A program made the position numbers and the translations under genes. 64,000 nucleotides of DNA, taken from Acinetobacter sp. ANC 3903 (GTDB taxonomy: Bacteria > Pseudomonadota > Gammaproteobacteria > Pseudomonadales > Moraxellaceae). Each line of letters opens with the position of its first letter. Position 1 is the first letter of the stretch. The notes beneath the pieces are model-generated. The model did no database searches. It saw nothing but the letters and a program-made list of their open reading frames with translations, and was not told the DNA's origin. The stretch is taken from NCBI RefSeq assembly GCF_002135315.1, contig NZ_NEGA01000014.1, positions 1 through 64,000 of the forward strand, written 5' to 3'. Shown in pieces: positions 8,339-18,992 of this stretch.

Positions 8339-9019
8339 ATGATAGATAAAAGTGCGGCATCCCTCGCGGAAGTGCTCTCCCAAATCACCGACGGCTCAAC
8401 CATCATGATTGGTGGTTTTGGTACAGCAGGACAACCTGCTGAACTAATTGATGGCTTAATTCAACTCGGTATTAAAGACCTCACCATCGTCAGCAATAAT
8501 GCAGGCAATGGTGACTATGGTCTCGCGAAGCTACTCAAAGCGGGTGCAGTAAAAAAAGTCATCTGTTCGTTCCCGCGTCAGTCCGATTCTTGGGTCTTCG
8601 ATGAACTCTATCGTGCAGGCAAAATCGATTTAGAGCTGGTTCCACAAGGCAATCTGGCCTGTCGTATTCAAGCGGCTGGTATGGGCCTGGGTGCAGTGTT
8701 CACTCCAACCGGCTATGGCACCTTATTGGCGGAAGGCAAAGAAACCCGTCACATCGACGGTAAAGATTATGTTTTTGAATATCCAATCAAAGCGGACTTT
8801 GCTCTGATTAAAGCCCAGCAAGGCGACCGTTGGGGCAATCTGGTTTATCGCAAATCGGCACGTAACTTCGGCCCGATTATGGCAATGGCAGCAGGCGTGA
8901 CCATTGCACAAGTCTCTGAAGTAGTGGACTTAGGTGCTTTAGACCCAGAGCACATCATCACCCCAGGCATTTTCGTTCAACACGTGGTACAGGTTCAACC
9001 TGAACCTGTTGCTGTGTAA
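8339..9019 (+). CDS. pcaI: 3-oxoadipate CoA-transferase subunit A
   Basis: A 226-residue alpha subunit of beta-ketoadipate:succinyl-CoA transferase, which moves CoA from succinyl-CoA to beta-ketoadipate. The start MIDKSAASLAEVL at 8339 is preferred over an upstream ATG (8312) because GGAG sits at 8328-8331. The family pattern IMIGGFGTAGQPAELIDGL and the NNAGNGDYGLAKLL segment are clear. It is the first gene of the long pca operon, preceded by the PcaU operator. The partner subunit PcaJ follows after 13 bases. Confidence 0.95.
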   Translation: MIDKSAASLAEVLSQITDGSTIMIGGFGTAGQPAELIDGLIQLGIKDLTIVSNNAGNGDYGLAKLLKAGAVKKVICSFPRQSDSWVFDELYRAGKIDLELVPQGNLACRIQAAGMGLGAVFTPTGYGTLLAEGKETRHIDGKDYVFEYPIKADFALIKAQQGDRWGNLVYRKSARNFGPIMAMAAGVTIAQVSEVVDLGALDPEHIITPGIFVQHVVQVQPEPVAV

Positions 9020-9032
9020 TCGGGAGAACATC

Positions 9033-9689
9033 ATGAGCTATCAAAAACTCAGTCGTAACCAAATCGCTGAACGTGTCGCACAAGATATCCCTGATGGGGC
9101 TTATGTTAATTTAGGCATTGGCTTACCGACCAAGATTGCCAGCTATCTCCCTTCAGACAAGGATGTGTTCCTGCATTCTGAAAATGGTTTATTGGCTTTT
9201 GGCCCACCACCAGAAAAAGGCCAAGAAGACCCTGAACTGATCAATGCAGGTAAAGAATATGTGACCATGCTGCAAGGCGGCAGCTTTTTCCATCATGGTG
9301 ATTCTTTTGCCATGATGCGTGGTGGGCATTTGGATATTGCAGTACTCGGTGCCTTTCAAGTGGCGGCGAATGGTGATTTGGCCAACTGGCATACAGGCGC
9401 ACCGGATGCGATTCCTGCGGTAGGTGGTGCGATGGATTTAGCCGTAGGTGCCAAGAAAGTCTTCATCACCACCGATCATGTCACCAAACAAGGTGAACCG
9501 AAAATCGTCGCTGAACTGAGCTACCCAGCTACGGGTTTGAAATGTGTAGACCGGATCTACACCGATCTATGCGTGATTGATGTTACTAAGACAGGGTTAA
9601 AAGTGATTGAAAAAGTCGACGGTTTGAGTTTTGCAGAATTGCAGGGGATGACGGATGCCACTTTGGTGGATGCGACACAACAGAATTAA
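9033..9689 (+). CDS. pcaJ: 3-oxoadipate CoA-transferase subunit B
   Basis: A 218-residue beta subunit with the catalytic glutamate in LHSENGLLAFG (Glu50). The start MSYQKLSRNQIAERV at 9033 has GGGAGA seven bases upstream; an in-frame ATG at 9009 lies inside pcaI and is rejected. It also carries VNLGIGLPTKIA and LQGGSFFHHGDSFAMMRGGH, typical of the family. It pairs with PcaI to form the active transferase of the beta-ketoadipate pathway. Confidence 0.95.
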   Translation: MSYQKLSRNQIAERVAQDIPDGAYVNLGIGLPTKIASYLPSDKDVFLHSENGLLAFGPPPEKGQEDPELINAGKEYVTMLQGGSFFHHGDSFAMMRGGHLDIAVLGAFQVAANGDLANWHTGAPDAIPAVGGAMDLAVGAKKVFITTDHVTKQGEPKIVAELSYPATGLKCVDRIYTDLCVIDVTKTGLKVIEKVDGLSFAELQGMTDATLVDATQQN

Positions 9690-9708
9690 TGATTTGAATC
9701 CCCCTAAA

Positions 9709-9777
9709 TCCCCCTTTGCTAAAGGGGGACTTCTCTAGCATCAAGTGCGGTAGGTCTCCCTCCTTTTTAAAGGAGGG
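9709..9777. repeat. Two perfect intercistronic hairpins between pcaJ and pcaF
   Basis: TCCCCCTTTGCTAAAGGGGGA (9-bp stem, 9709-9729) is followed by a second hairpin. That one has arms CCCTCCTTT and AAAGGAGGG around TT (9758-9777). Neither has a T-run, so they are not intrinsic terminators. Flanking direct copies of AATCCCCC/GGAGGATTAAG suggest a small mobile palindromic unit sitting inside the operon. Confidence 0.75.
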
Positions 9778-9806
9778 ATTAAGGGAGGATTAAGAGAAGA
9801 ATAGAT

Positions 9807-11012
9807 ATGAAAAACGCATATATTATCGATGCCATCCGCACCCCATTTGGACGTTATGCAGGTGGACTCGCTCCAGTACGTGCCGATGACTTGGGTGCCG
9901 TACCAATTCAAGCCTTGATGCAACGTAACCCCAGTGTCGATTGGACCCAAATTGATGACGTGATCTATGGTTGTGCCAACCAGGCCGGTGAAGACAACCG
10001 CAATGTCGGTCGTATGTCGGCATTACTTGCAGGTTTACCTGTAGAAGTCCCTGCAACCACCGTCAATCGTTTATGTGGCTCATCACTAGATGCGATTGCG
10101 ATGGCAGCACGTGCCATTAAAGCTGGTGAAGCAAACCTGATCATTGCAGGTGGTGTGGAAAGTATGTCACGTGCTCCCTTTGTGATGGGCAAATCAGAAA
10201 CAGCGTATGGCCGTAGCCAGAAGATTGAAGACACCACCATGGGATGGCGTTTTATCAATCCTAAGCTGAAAGCCATGTATGGTGTAGAAACCATGCCGCA
10301 AACCGCAGAGAATGTGGCACAACAGTTTAATATTGATCGAGCAGATCAAGACCAGTTTGCCTTGACAAGTCAACAGCGTACAGCAGCCGCTCAGGCCCAA
10401 GGCTTTTTTAAACATGAAATCATCCCTGTGAATATTTCACAGCGTAAGGGTGATCCAATTGTGGTGGATACTGATGAACATCCACGTGCATCGACCACCT
10501 TAGAGGGTTTGGCAAAACTCAAGCCTGTGGTGACAGCAGAGGGCAGCGTCACAGCGGGCAATGCATCAGGTATCAATGACGGTGCGGCTGCTGTACTGAT
10601 TGCTTCGGAACAAGCGATTGAACAGTATCAGCTCAAGGCACGTGCCAAAATCATTGCTTCAACGGCAATGGGTGTAGAACCACGCATCATGGGCTTTGCT
10701 CCAGCGCCTGCCATTAAAAAGCTATTGAAACAGGCTAATCTCAGTATCGAGCAGATGGATGTGATTGAACTGAATGAAGCTTTTGCAGCACAGGCACTTG
10801 CGGTGACGCGTGACCTTGGTTTAGCCGATAACACCACGCAAGTAAATCCAAATGGTGGTGCAATTGCGATTGGCCATCCACTCGGTGCATCGGGTGCACG
10901 TTTAGTCACAACAGCTTTAAACCAATTAGAACAAACCGGTGGTACTTATGCCCTATGCTCGATGTGTATTGGTGTTGGTCAAGGCATTGCAATGATTATT
11001 CAGCGCGTTTAA
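9807..11012 (+). CDS. pcaF: Beta-ketoadipyl-CoA thiolase
   Basis: A 401-residue thiolase that cleaves beta-ketoadipyl-CoA to succinyl-CoA and acetyl-CoA, the last step of the pathway. The nucleophile is Cys90 (NRLCGSS), the catalytic His357 lies in GHPLGASG and the second Cys387 in MCIGVGQG. Length and start are standard. It is preceded by two intercistronic hairpins that separate it from pcaIJ. Another thiolase (phaA, 60.3 kb) is clearly a different type with the acetoacetyl-CoA signature. Confidence 0.95.
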   Translation: MKNAYIIDAIRTPFGRYAGGLAPVRADDLGAVPIQALMQRNPSVDWTQIDDVIYGCANQAGEDNRNVGRMSALLAGLPVEVPATTVNRLCGSSLDAIAMAARAIKAGEANLIIAGGVESMSRAPFVMGKSETAYGRSQKIEDTTMGWRFINPKLKAMYGVETMPQTAENVAQQFNIDRADQDQFALTSQQRTAAAQAQGFFKHEIIPVNISQRKGDPIVVDTDEHPRASTTLEGLAKLKPVVTAEGSVTAGNASGINDGAAAVLIASEQAIEQYQLKARAKIIASTAMGVEPRIMGFAPAPAIKKLLKQANLSIEQMDVIELNEAFAAQALAVTRDLGLADNTTQVNPNGGAIAIGHPLGASGARLVTTALNQLEQTGGTYALCSMCIGVGQGIAMIIQRV

Positions 11013-11034
11013 AGCAGATTTAAGGATAGCGATC

Positions 11035-12390
11035 ATGAGCCAGTTATATGCCAGCTTATTTTACCAAAACGAGGTGACTGAAATTTTTAGTGATCACGCG
11101 TTGGTGTCATACATGATTGAGGCTGAAGTGGCCTTGGCACAAGCGCAGGCTCAGATCGGGGTGATTCCAGAATCTGCGGCAACAGCGATTTTTCAAATTG
11201 CACAGACTGCGATTGATCAGATTGATTTTGATGCTTTAGCTGTTGCAACAGGTTTGGCAGGCAATATCGCGATTCCTTTTGTGAAGCAGTTGACTGCGAT
11301 TGTAAAACAAAGCGATGAAGATGCTGCGCGTTATCTGCATTGGGGCGCAACCAGTCAAGACATTTTAGATACCGCATGTATTTTGCAATGTCATGCTGCA
11401 ATGACGCATGTTGAACCTTTAATTCATCAATGTTACCGCACTGCATTGACCCAAGCTGAACAGTATCGCTCACAAGTGATGATTGGACGCACATGGTTGC
11501 AGCAAGGGTTGCCGATTACTTTGGGGCATAAATTCGCGCGTTGGGCCTCGGCATTTCATCGTGATTTAGCCCGTATTGAAGCCATGAAATCACGCGTGTT
11601 TACTGCTCAATTGGGTGGTGCGGTTGGTTCATTGGCATCTTTGCAGAATCAAGGCACAGCAGTTGTGCAAGCATTTGCAGCACAGTTACAACTTTCTGTT
11701 CCAAGCTGTACTTGGCATGGCGAGCGAGATCGTATTGTTGAGATTGCCAGTGTTTTAGCCATGGTGACTGGCAGTTTGGGCAAGATGGCGCGTGACTGGT
11801 CGTTGATGATGCAAACTGAAATTGCAGAAGTATTTGAGCCAGCAGCGAAAGGGCGTGGTGGGTCATCAACCATGCCACATAAACGTAATCCTGTTGCTGC
11901 GGCATCGGTTTTAGCCGCAGCCAATCGTGTGCCTGTGCTTATGTCGAGTTTGTACCAAAGCATGGTGCAAGAGCACGAGCGTAGTTTAGGTGGCTGGCAT
12001 GCAGAATGGCTGGCATTGCCTGAAATTTTCCAGCTTTGCGCAGGCGCCTTGGAGCGGACTTTGGACGTTTTAGAAGGGATGCAAGTCAATGCTAAAAATA
12101 TGCAACGCAATCTTGATTGTACGCAAGGCTTAATCATGGCGGAAGCCGTGATGATGGCTTTGGCACCACATATGGGGCGTTTACAGGCTCATCATCTGGT
12201 GGAAGCGGCATGTAAAACAGCCGTGGAAAAAGGCGTGCATTTAAAAGAGGTCATTTGCGAACTCGATCAAGTTAAAGCCTATTTTAGCGCAGCCCAGATT
12301 AACGACATTTTTAAACCCGAATCTTATCTTGGCAATATCCAAGACCAAATTGATGCGGTTTTGCAGGAAGCAAAAGGAGAGGCAAAGTGA
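11035..12390 (+). CDS. pcaB: 3-carboxy-cis,cis-muconate cycloisomerase
   Basis: A 451-residue member of the fumarase/aspartase superfamily. The superfamily signature GRGGSSTMPHKRNPVAAAS is present near residue 275, and HWGATSQDILDT supplies another active-site segment near 103. It converts beta-carboxymuconate to gamma-carboxymuconolactone. Its last codons overlap the GTG start of pcaD by four bases, so the two genes are translationally coupled. Confidence 0.95.
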   Translation: MSQLYASLFYQNEVTEIFSDHALVSYMIEAEVALAQAQAQIGVIPESAATAIFQIAQTAIDQIDFDALAVATGLAGNIAIPFVKQLTAIVKQSDEDAARYLHWGATSQDILDTACILQCHAAMTHVEPLIHQCYRTALTQAEQYRSQVMIGRTWLQQGLPITLGHKFARWASAFHRDLARIEAMKSRVFTAQLGGAVGSLASLQNQGTAVVQAFAAQLQLSVPSCTWHGERDRIVEIASVLAMVTGSLGKMARDWSLMMQTEIAEVFEPAAKGRGGSSTMPHKRNPVAAASVLAAANRVPVLMSSLYQSMVQEHERSLGGWHAEWLALPEIFQLCAGALERTLDVLEGMQVNAKNMQRNLDCTQGLIMAEAVMMALAPHMGRLQAHHLVEAACKTAVEKGVHLKEVICELDQVKAYFSAAQINDIFKPESYLGNIQDQIDAVLQEAKGEAK

Positions 12391-13175
12391 ATATCGCGAT
12401 GACCAATCGTCAGGGTAAGACCTTATCCATTGCAATCAGTGGGCAAGACCATGCCCCTGTGATTGTATTTTCAAACTCGCTCGGTACTGATCAAGGCATG
12501 TGGCAGCCGCAAGTTGCTGCTTTCGAACAGCAGTTCAAAGTAGTGACCTATGACACCCGTGGTCATGGTCAAAGCGATGTGATTGAGCAGACCACTGTAC
12601 AAAACCTTGCAGAAGATGTGATTGATATTTTGAATGGTTTAAACATTGAAAAAGCACATTTTTGCGGGATTTCAATGGGCGGCATGACGGCTTTGTGGCT
12701 CGGTATTCACCATGCAGATCGTTTTCATAGCATAACTGTGGCGAATTCAGCAGCCAAAATCTGGAACGAAGAAGGATGGAATGCGCGTGCCGATGCCGTG
12801 ATTGAAAATGGTTTGGCAGATTTGGTCGCGACTACACATACACGCTGGTTTAGTGAACAGTTTGACTATCAACATGATGCTTTGGCGCAGCGCACCATTC
12901 AGTCTTTAGCCACTACGCCGGCATTGGGTTATGCAGAATCTTGTCGAGCATTGGCAAAAGCGGATTTGAGTACTGAAATTCAGCAAATTTCGGTTCCGAC
13001 TTTGATCATCGCTGGGGCGTTTGACCCAGTCACCACAGTGTCCGATGGTATCTATATGCAACAACAGATTCAAGACAGTGAATTGGCGATGATAGACGCA
13101 TCGCATCTTTCCAATATTGAGCAACCTGAGCTGTTTAACCAAACCCTCAGTCAGTTTATTGGATCGATTCAATAG
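12387..13175 (+). CDS. pcaD: 3-oxoadipate enol-lactonase
   Basis: A 262-residue alpha/beta hydrolase that opens beta-ketoadipate enol-lactone. The nucleophile elbow is GISMGG (Ser96), the acid is in GAFDPVT and the catalytic His in DASHLSNIEQP. I place the start at the GTG overlapping the pcaB stop (GTGA) because AAAGGAGAGG lies just upstream; an ATG 12 bases later is possible. The gene is complete. Confidence 0.93.
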   Translation: MNIAMTNRQGKTLSIAISGQDHAPVIVFSNSLGTDQGMWQPQVAAFEQQFKVVTYDTRGHGQSDVIEQTTVQNLAEDVIDILNGLNIEKAHFCGISMGGMTALWLGIHHADRFHSITVANSAAKIWNEEGWNARADAVIENGLADLVATTHTRWFSEQFDYQHDALAQRTIQSLATTPALGYAESCRALAKADLSTEIQQISVPTLIIAGAFDPVTTVSDGIYMQQQIQDSELAMIDASHLSNIEQPELFNQTLSQFIGSIQ

Positions 13176-13217
13176 TTTAAGAATTTTTAAAAGGACTTTC
13201 AGCCCAAGGAGGCAGGT

Positions 13218-14573
13218 ATGGCGTCTCAGGAATACGCTACTCAAAAAACGAGTATAGACGCACAAGCACTGATTAATGATGCACCGATTAGCAAATATCA
13301 GTGGTTGATTGCAATTGTATGTTTTCTCATTGTTTTTGTTGACGGTATTGATACTGCGGCAATGGGTTTTATTGCTCCAGCCTTGGCACAAGACTGGGGG
13401 ATAGACCGCTCGCAACTGGGTCCAGTTATGAGTGCAGCCTTAGGCGGCATGATTATTGGCGCTTTGGTGTCTGGTCCAACCGCTGATCGCTTTGGGCGCA
13501 AGATTGTTTTAAGTGTTTCGATGCTGATATTCGGTGGCTTTACTTTGGCATCGGCGTATGCGGCTGACTTAAATACCTTAGTGATCCTGCGCTTTTTAAC
13601 CGGTATTGGTTTGGGTGCGGCTATGCCGAATGCAACCACGCTATTTTCTGAATACTGTCCACAGCGCTCTCGCTCTTTGCTCGTGACTTGTATGTTCTGT
13701 GGATACAACTTGGGTATGGCGACAGGCGGTTTCATTAGCAGTTGGTTGATCCCAAATTTTGGTTGGCACAGCTTATTCTTATTGGGCGGTTGGTCGCCAC
13801 TGATTTTGATGATCTTGGTGATTTTCTTCCTGCCAGAGTCTTACCGTTTCCTGATTGTGAAAGGTCGTGACAGCGAAAAAGTCCGCAAAATTCTAACGCG
13901 TATTGCACCGACGCAAGTACAGGGTGTCACTGAGTTTCATGTACCTGAAGAAAAAACCGAAGGTACCGAGAAGAAAGGCGTGTTTGGCATGCTGTTCTCT
14001 CAGAAATATGTCAAAGGTACGGTTTTATTGTGGCTGACCTATTTCATGGGTTTGGTGATGATTTATCTGCTCACCAGCTGGTTGCCAACCTTAATGCGTG
14101 AAACAGGTGCAACCATGGAACGTGCAGCATTTATCGGTGGCTTGTTCCAGTTTGGCGGTGTACTCAGTGCTTTATTTATTGGTTGGGCAATGGACCGTTT
14201 CAACCCGAACCGCATTATCGCAGGCTTCTATTTTGTCGCAGGGATCTTTGCTTTTGCCGTAGGGCAGAGCTTAGCAAATCCAACCTTACTTGCCATTTTA
14301 GTGCTTTGCGCAGGTGTTGCGATTAATGGTGCACAGTCGGCTATGCCAGCCTTAAGTGCCCGTTTTTATCCAACGCAATGCCGTGCAACAGGTGTGGCAT
14401 GGATGTCAGGGATCGGGCGTTTCGGTGCGGTATTTGGTGCATGGATCGGCGCAGTTTTACTGGGCAATGACTGGTCGTTTACTGCCATTTTAAGCCTGCT
14501 GTTAATTCCAGCAACAGCAGCAGCAGTCGCTATTTTTATTAAATCACTGGTCGCACATACAGATGCGACTTAA
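13218..14573 (+). CDS. pcaK: MFS transporter for protocatechuate / 4-hydroxybenzoate
   Basis: A 451-residue, 12-helix inner-membrane permease of the aromatic acid:H+ symporter (AAHS) branch of the major facilitator superfamily. The loop 2-3 signature GPTADRFGRK appears near residue 93, and the family segment VDGIDTAAMGFIAPAL in helix 1. It imports aromatic acids feeding the pca enzymes and is known to aid chemotaxis in relatives. The ribosome site AAGGAGG lies 7 bases before the ATG. It sits between pcaD and pcaC as in A. baylyi. Confidence 0.94.
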   Translation: MASQEYATQKTSIDAQALINDAPISKYQWLIAIVCFLIVFVDGIDTAAMGFIAPALAQDWGIDRSQLGPVMSAALGGMIIGALVSGPTADRFGRKIVLSVSMLIFGGFTLASAYAADLNTLVILRFLTGIGLGAAMPNATTLFSEYCPQRSRSLLVTCMFCGYNLGMATGGFISSWLIPNFGWHSLFLLGGWSPLILMILVIFFLPESYRFLIVKGRDSEKVRKILTRIAPTQVQGVTEFHVPEEKTEGTEKKGVFGMLFSQKYVKGTVLLWLTYFMGLVMIYLLTSWLPTLMRETGATMERAAFIGGLFQFGGVLSALFIGWAMDRFNPNRIIAGFYFVAGIFAFAVGQSLANPTLLAILVLCAGVAINGAQSAMPALSARFYPTQCRATGVAWMSGIGRFGAVFGAWIGAVLLGNDWSFTAILSLLLIPATAAAVAIFIKSLVAHTDAT

Positions 14574-14587
14574 TTGAGGTTTCTCCC

Positions 14588-15022
14588 ATGAATGATGATC
14601 AACGTTATGAACAAGGGATCAAAGTCCGAACTGAAGTGCTGGGTGAAAAGCATGTCGGTCGTTCACTTGAGAACCTGAATGACTTTAACGCAGATTTTCA
14701 AAACTTCATCAGTCGTTTTGCCTGGGGCGAAGTCTGGTCTAGACCAGGCATGCCGCGCCACACCCGTAGCTTAGTCACTATTGCCATTTTATTGGCACTG
14801 GGCCGTGAAGATGAGCTGCGTATGCATTTACGTGCTTGCTTCAACAATGGTGTGACCAAGGATGACTTAAAAGAGTTGATTTTGCACTGTTCACTGTATG
14901 CCGGTTTGCCCGCAGCGAATGCAGCCATGCACATGGCAGAAGAAGTTTTTGCAGATTTGGGCATCGCCCCGCAAAAGCTGAGTGAACAGCAGCTCAGCCC
15001 AGAACAAACGAATCAAGAGTAA
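14588..15022 (+). CDS. pcaC: 4-carboxymuconolactone decarboxylase
   Basis: A 144-residue member of the carboxymuconolactone decarboxylase/AhpD fold. It contains SLVTIAILLALGREDELRMH, then LILHCSLYAGLPAANAAMH, the conserved region with the catalytic His and acidic residue. It decarboxylates gamma-carboxymuconolactone to beta-ketoadipate enol-lactone, so it acts between PcaB and PcaD. Separated from pcaK by 14 bases. Confidence 0.95.
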   Translation: MNDDQRYEQGIKVRTEVLGEKHVGRSLENLNDFNADFQNFISRFAWGEVWSRPGMPRHTRSLVTIAILLALGREDELRMHLRACFNNGVTKDDLKELILHCSLYAGLPAANAAMHMAEEVFADLGIAPQKLSEQQLSPEQTNQE

Positions 15023-15036
15023 TGGAACAAGATTAA

Positions 15037-15774
<738 letters not shown>

Positions 15775-15789
15775 TTCAGGGAGAACAAC

Positions 15790-16419
15790 ATGAACCATTG
15801 GAACTTTCAAGAATTGCATGAAACGCCATCTCAAACAGGTGGGCCATATGTACACATTGGTTTGTTGCCACAACAAGCCAACATTGAAGTGTTTGAAAAC
15901 AACTTTAATAATCAGTTGGTTCAAGAAAAAACCTTAGGTGAACGTATTCGCTTAGAAGGTCAAGTGTTTGACGGCTTAGGTTTACCGCTACGCGATGTAT
16001 TGATTGAAATTTGGCAGGCGGATGCCAACGGTGTCTATCCAAGTGCAGCCGATATTCAAGGCAAAGCGGTCGATCCAAACTTCCTTGGTTGGGGACGTAC
16101 AGGGGCTGACTTTGAAACTGGTTTCTGGAGTTTTAATACCATCAAACCGGGTGCGGTTCCGGGACGTAAAGGGACAACTCAGGCACCGCATATTGCACTG
16201 ATCATCTTTGCTCGCGGGATTAACATTGGCTTGAATACCCGTGTGTATTTTGAAGATGAAGCTGAAGCCAATGCGCAAGATCCTGTACTGAAAGGTATTG
16301 AATGGGCGCCTCGTCGTCAGACCCTCATTGCAAAACGTGAAGAGCGTGATGGTGAAGTGGTGTATCGCTTTGATATTCGTGTGCAAGGTGAAGACGAAAC
16401 GGTCTTTTTGGATATCTAA
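15790..16419 (+). CDS. pcaG: Protocatechuate 3,4-dioxygenase alpha chain
   Basis: A 209-residue alpha subunit with the intradiol dioxygenase fold (LRDVLIEIWQADANGVY, GRTGADFETGFWSFNTIKPG) but without the full set of iron ligands, as is normal for this chain. It contributes substrate-binding residues to the active site. GGGAG sits before the ATG. It is the last pca gene before the qui section. Confidence 0.95.
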   Translation: MNHWNFQELHETPSQTGGPYVHIGLLPQQANIEVFENNFNNQLVQEKTLGERIRLEGQVFDGLGLPLRDVLIEIWQADANGVYPSAADIQGKAVDPNFLGWGRTGADFETGFWSFNTIKPGAVPGRKGTTQAPHIALIIFARGINIGLNTRVYFEDEAEANAQDPVLKGIEWAPRRQTLIAKREERDGEVVYRFDIRVQGEDETVFLDI

Positions 16420-16570
16420 ATTTTCCAAGATTTAGTGCGAGACATCTTGAACTAATTCTAAAGATAAAAAGTTTATGCGTGGTGATGGCATGACTCATTT
16501 CGTTCATCCCACGTATATTTGCCACTGATGACAGAAGTCAGGCAATAGTTTGAAAATACAAGGAAATGTA

Positions 16571-17425
16571 ATGATTAAGATTAAAAAAATTGCGATGCAA
16601 CTCTGCTTAAGCAGTGCTGTTTTAGCGGCAATGCCTGCGGCATTTGCAGTCGAAGCTGCTGCGACACACCACTATGTGGTGAAAAAGCTCAATATTGGTG
16701 ACTTACCTGTCAAAACCATTGTACCCATTACCGCAAAAACAGCAGAGCAAGCCATAGCCCAAGCGCAAGTGATTGCCAACAACCCTAATGCAGATGTGGC
16801 TGAGTTTCGCATCGACTTACTTGAGTTTTCTGCCGACACCAAAAAAGTGATTGCATTGGGTCAGCAGCTGAATCAAATTCTAAAAGATAAACCTTTAATT
16901 GCCACCATTCGTACCCACAATGAAGGCGGCAAAATGACGGTGTCTGATCAAGACTATGAAAAGATTTATCGCGAATACCTGAAAAAACCGTTTATGCAGT
17001 TGCTGGATATTGAAATGTTCCGTGATGCTGGCAGTGTGGCGAAATTAACCCAATTGGCACATGACAAGAAAGTGTTGGTAATCATGTCGAATCATGATTT
17101 TGCCAAAACACCTGACCAACAAGACATTGAAAATCGCCTGCTGAAACAAGATCAGATGGGCGCAGATATTCTCAAAATTGCGGTAATGCCAAAGTCAAAA
17201 CAAGATGTCTTTACCCTCATGAATGCCACGCTGGCGGTGAGTCAAAAAAGTCAAAAACCACTACTGACCATGTCGATGGGGCAGTTGGGCACGATTTCAC
17301 GTGTCGCGACTGCCAATATGGGCGGTAGCCTAAGTTTCGGCATGATTGGTGAAGCCTCTGCGCCAGGTCAAATTGATGTGACCCAATTGAAGCAGTTGCT
17401 GAAAACAGTACAACCAACCCCTTAA
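16571..17425 (+). CDS. quiB: Exported type I 3-dehydroquinate dehydratase
   Basis: A 284-residue protein with a signal peptide (hydrophobic LCLSSAVLAAMPAAFA, cleavage near residue 27) followed by a type I dehydroquinase domain. The catalytic His is in MSNHDFAKTP and the Schiff-base Lys in ILKIAVMP. It dehydrates 3-dehydroquinate to 3-dehydroshikimate in the periplasm during quinate use. I choose the ATG at 16571 because AAGGAAA precedes it; an ATG at 16550 is in frame but has no ribosome site. The exported location separates it from biosynthetic AroQ/AroD. Confidence 0.92.
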   Translation: MIKIKKIAMQLCLSSAVLAAMPAAFAVEAAATHHYVVKKLNIGDLPVKTIVPITAKTAEQAIAQAQVIANNPNADVAEFRIDLLEFSADTKKVIALGQQLNQILKDKPLIATIRTHNEGGKMTVSDQDYEKIYREYLKKPFMQLLDIEMFRDAGSVAKLTQLAHDKKVLVIMSNHDFAKTPDQQDIENRLLKQDQMGADILKIAVMPKSKQDVFTLMNATLAVSQKSQKPLLTMSMGQLGTISRVATANMGGSLSFGMIGEASAPGQIDVTQLKQLLKTVQPTP

Positions 17426-17470
17426 ATGCACTGCGTTATTCATCTTCAAGGACAGAAAAGGATTTAAAAT

Positions 17471-18931
17471 ATGAAACCATCAACTTTACGTTTGACCACA
17501 TTGGTTTTGAGTTTAGCGGCATCAGGTTTTGCCAGTGCAGAAACTTATATTGTTGACCGCTATCAGGATGATAGTGCAAAAGGTTCACTGCGTTGGGCAA
17601 TTGAACAATCGAATGCCAATGCAACGCAAGAAAATGAAATTCAAATCCAAGCTGTGGGCAAAGCACCCTATACAATTAAATTGAATCAGCCTTTACCGCC
17701 AATTAAGTCTTCAGTGAAAATTATTGGTACCCAGTGGGATAAAACGGGCGAATTTATTGCGATTGATGGTTCAAACTATATTAAAGGTGAAGGCGCGAAA
17801 GCGTGTCCGGGGGCAAACCCTGAACAATATGGTACCAACGTCCGTACTACGACTTTACCCGGTCTGGTTCTGCAAGATGTGAACGGTGTGACCTTAAAAG
17901 GTCTGGATATTCACCGTTTTTGTATTGGCGTTTTGGTGAACCGTTCAAGCAATAACTTGATTCAACATAACCGTATCAGTAATAACTACGGTGGCTCAGG
18001 CGTGATGTTGACGGGTGATGATGGTAAGGGCAATCCAACCTCAACCACCACCAATAACAACAAAGTTTTGAATAACTTGTTTGTAGATAATGGCGATGGT
18101 TTAGAACTCACCCGTGGCGCGGCATTTAACCTGGTGGCCAACAACTTATTTACTTCAACCAAAGCCAATCCAGAACCGTCGCAAGGTATCGAAATCCTGT
18201 GGGGCAATGACAATGCGGTGGTCGGTAACAAATTTGAAAACTATTCGGATGGTTTACAAATCAACTGGGGCAAACGTAACTATGTTGCTTATAACGAACT
18301 GACCAACAACTCGATTGGCTTTAATCTCACGGGTGATGGCAACATTTTTGACAGCAATAAAGTTCACGGTAACCGTCTGGGCATTGCCATTCGTTCAGAA
18401 AAAGATGCCAATGCCCGTACAACGTTGACCAAAAACTTAATTTGGAATAACGCTAAGGATATTAAACGCTGTGAAGCGGGTGGTTCTTGTGTGCCTAATC
18501 AACGTTTAGGCGCAATTGTGTTTGCTGTGCCGGCCCTAGAGCATGCAGGTTTTGTGGGTTCTCGTGGTGGTGGTGTGGTCATTGAAGCGGCGAAACTGCA
18601 AAAAACCTGTACACAGCCGAATGAACAAGGCTGTAATGCGATGCCAAACCAAAACATCCACGCGCCACGTTTAAGCTATAGCAAAGGACAAATTACCGCT
18701 GTTGTCCAAGCACAACCAAATCAACGCTATCAGGTTGAGTTCTTTGCGAATCGTCAAGCGAATGGTCAAGAAGCTGAACAGTATTTAGGAATGCAAGTTG
18801 TGACGACGAATGCTCAAGGTCAAGGTCAAGCAACGTGGAAAGCATTGAATAGTACTGCAAGTGTGACGGCGAATGTGACCGACCATTTGGGTGCAACTTC
18901 TGAACTGAGTCCAGCCGTTCGCATTAAATAA
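17471..18931 (+). CDS. quiC: Periplasmic 3-dehydroshikimate dehydratase
   Basis: A 486-residue exported protein: signal peptide ending SGFASA (about residue 23), then a right-handed parallel beta-helix with repeated NxxxxNxx turns (NNLIQHNRISNN, NAVVGNKFENYSDGLQ). This is the QuiC type of A. baylyi, unlike the TIM-barrel enzymes of fungi and other bacteria. It converts 3-dehydroshikimate to protocatechuate, linking quinate/shikimate to the pca enzymes. The ribosome site AAAAGGA precedes the ATG. Assignment rests on fold pattern and position. Confidence 0.9.
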   Translation: MKPSTLRLTTLVLSLAASGFASAETYIVDRYQDDSAKGSLRWAIEQSNANATQENEIQIQAVGKAPYTIKLNQPLPPIKSSVKIIGTQWDKTGEFIAIDGSNYIKGEGAKACPGANPEQYGTNVRTTTLPGLVLQDVNGVTLKGLDIHRFCIGVLVNRSSNNLIQHNRISNNYGGSGVMLTGDDGKGNPTSTTTNNNKVLNNLFVDNGDGLELTRGAAFNLVANNLFTSTKANPEPSQGIEILWGNDNAVVGNKFENYSDGLQINWGKRNYVAYNELTNNSIGFNLTGDGNIFDSNKVHGNRLGIAIRSEKDANARTTLTKNLIWNNAKDIKRCEAGGSCVPNQRLGAIVFAVPALEHAGFVGSRGGGVVIEAAKLQKTCTQPNEQGCNAMPNQNIHAPRLSYSKGQITAVVQAQPNQRYQVEFFANRQANGQEAEQYLGMQVVTTNAQGQGQATWKALNSTASVTANVTDHLGATSELSPAVRIK

Positions 18932-18943
18932 TAAAAACCGCAT

Positions 18944-18970
18944 GGAAAGCTCACTTGAGTTGAGCTTTCC
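18944..18970. repeat. Intercistronic hairpin between quiC and quiX
   Basis: Perfect 10-bp stem GGAAAGCTCA / TGAGCTTTCC with a 7-base loop, 22 bases before the quiX start. There is no T-run on the coding strand, so it is more likely an mRNA-stability or processing element than a terminator. Confidence 0.6.
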
Positions 18971-18992
18971 TCACAAAAAAGGATGTTTGGTT

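Noticed and set aside
9709..9777. Terminator between pcaJ and pcaF
   Set aside because: Both stems are perfect but lack a T-run on the coding strand, and pcaF must be expressed with the rest of the pathway.
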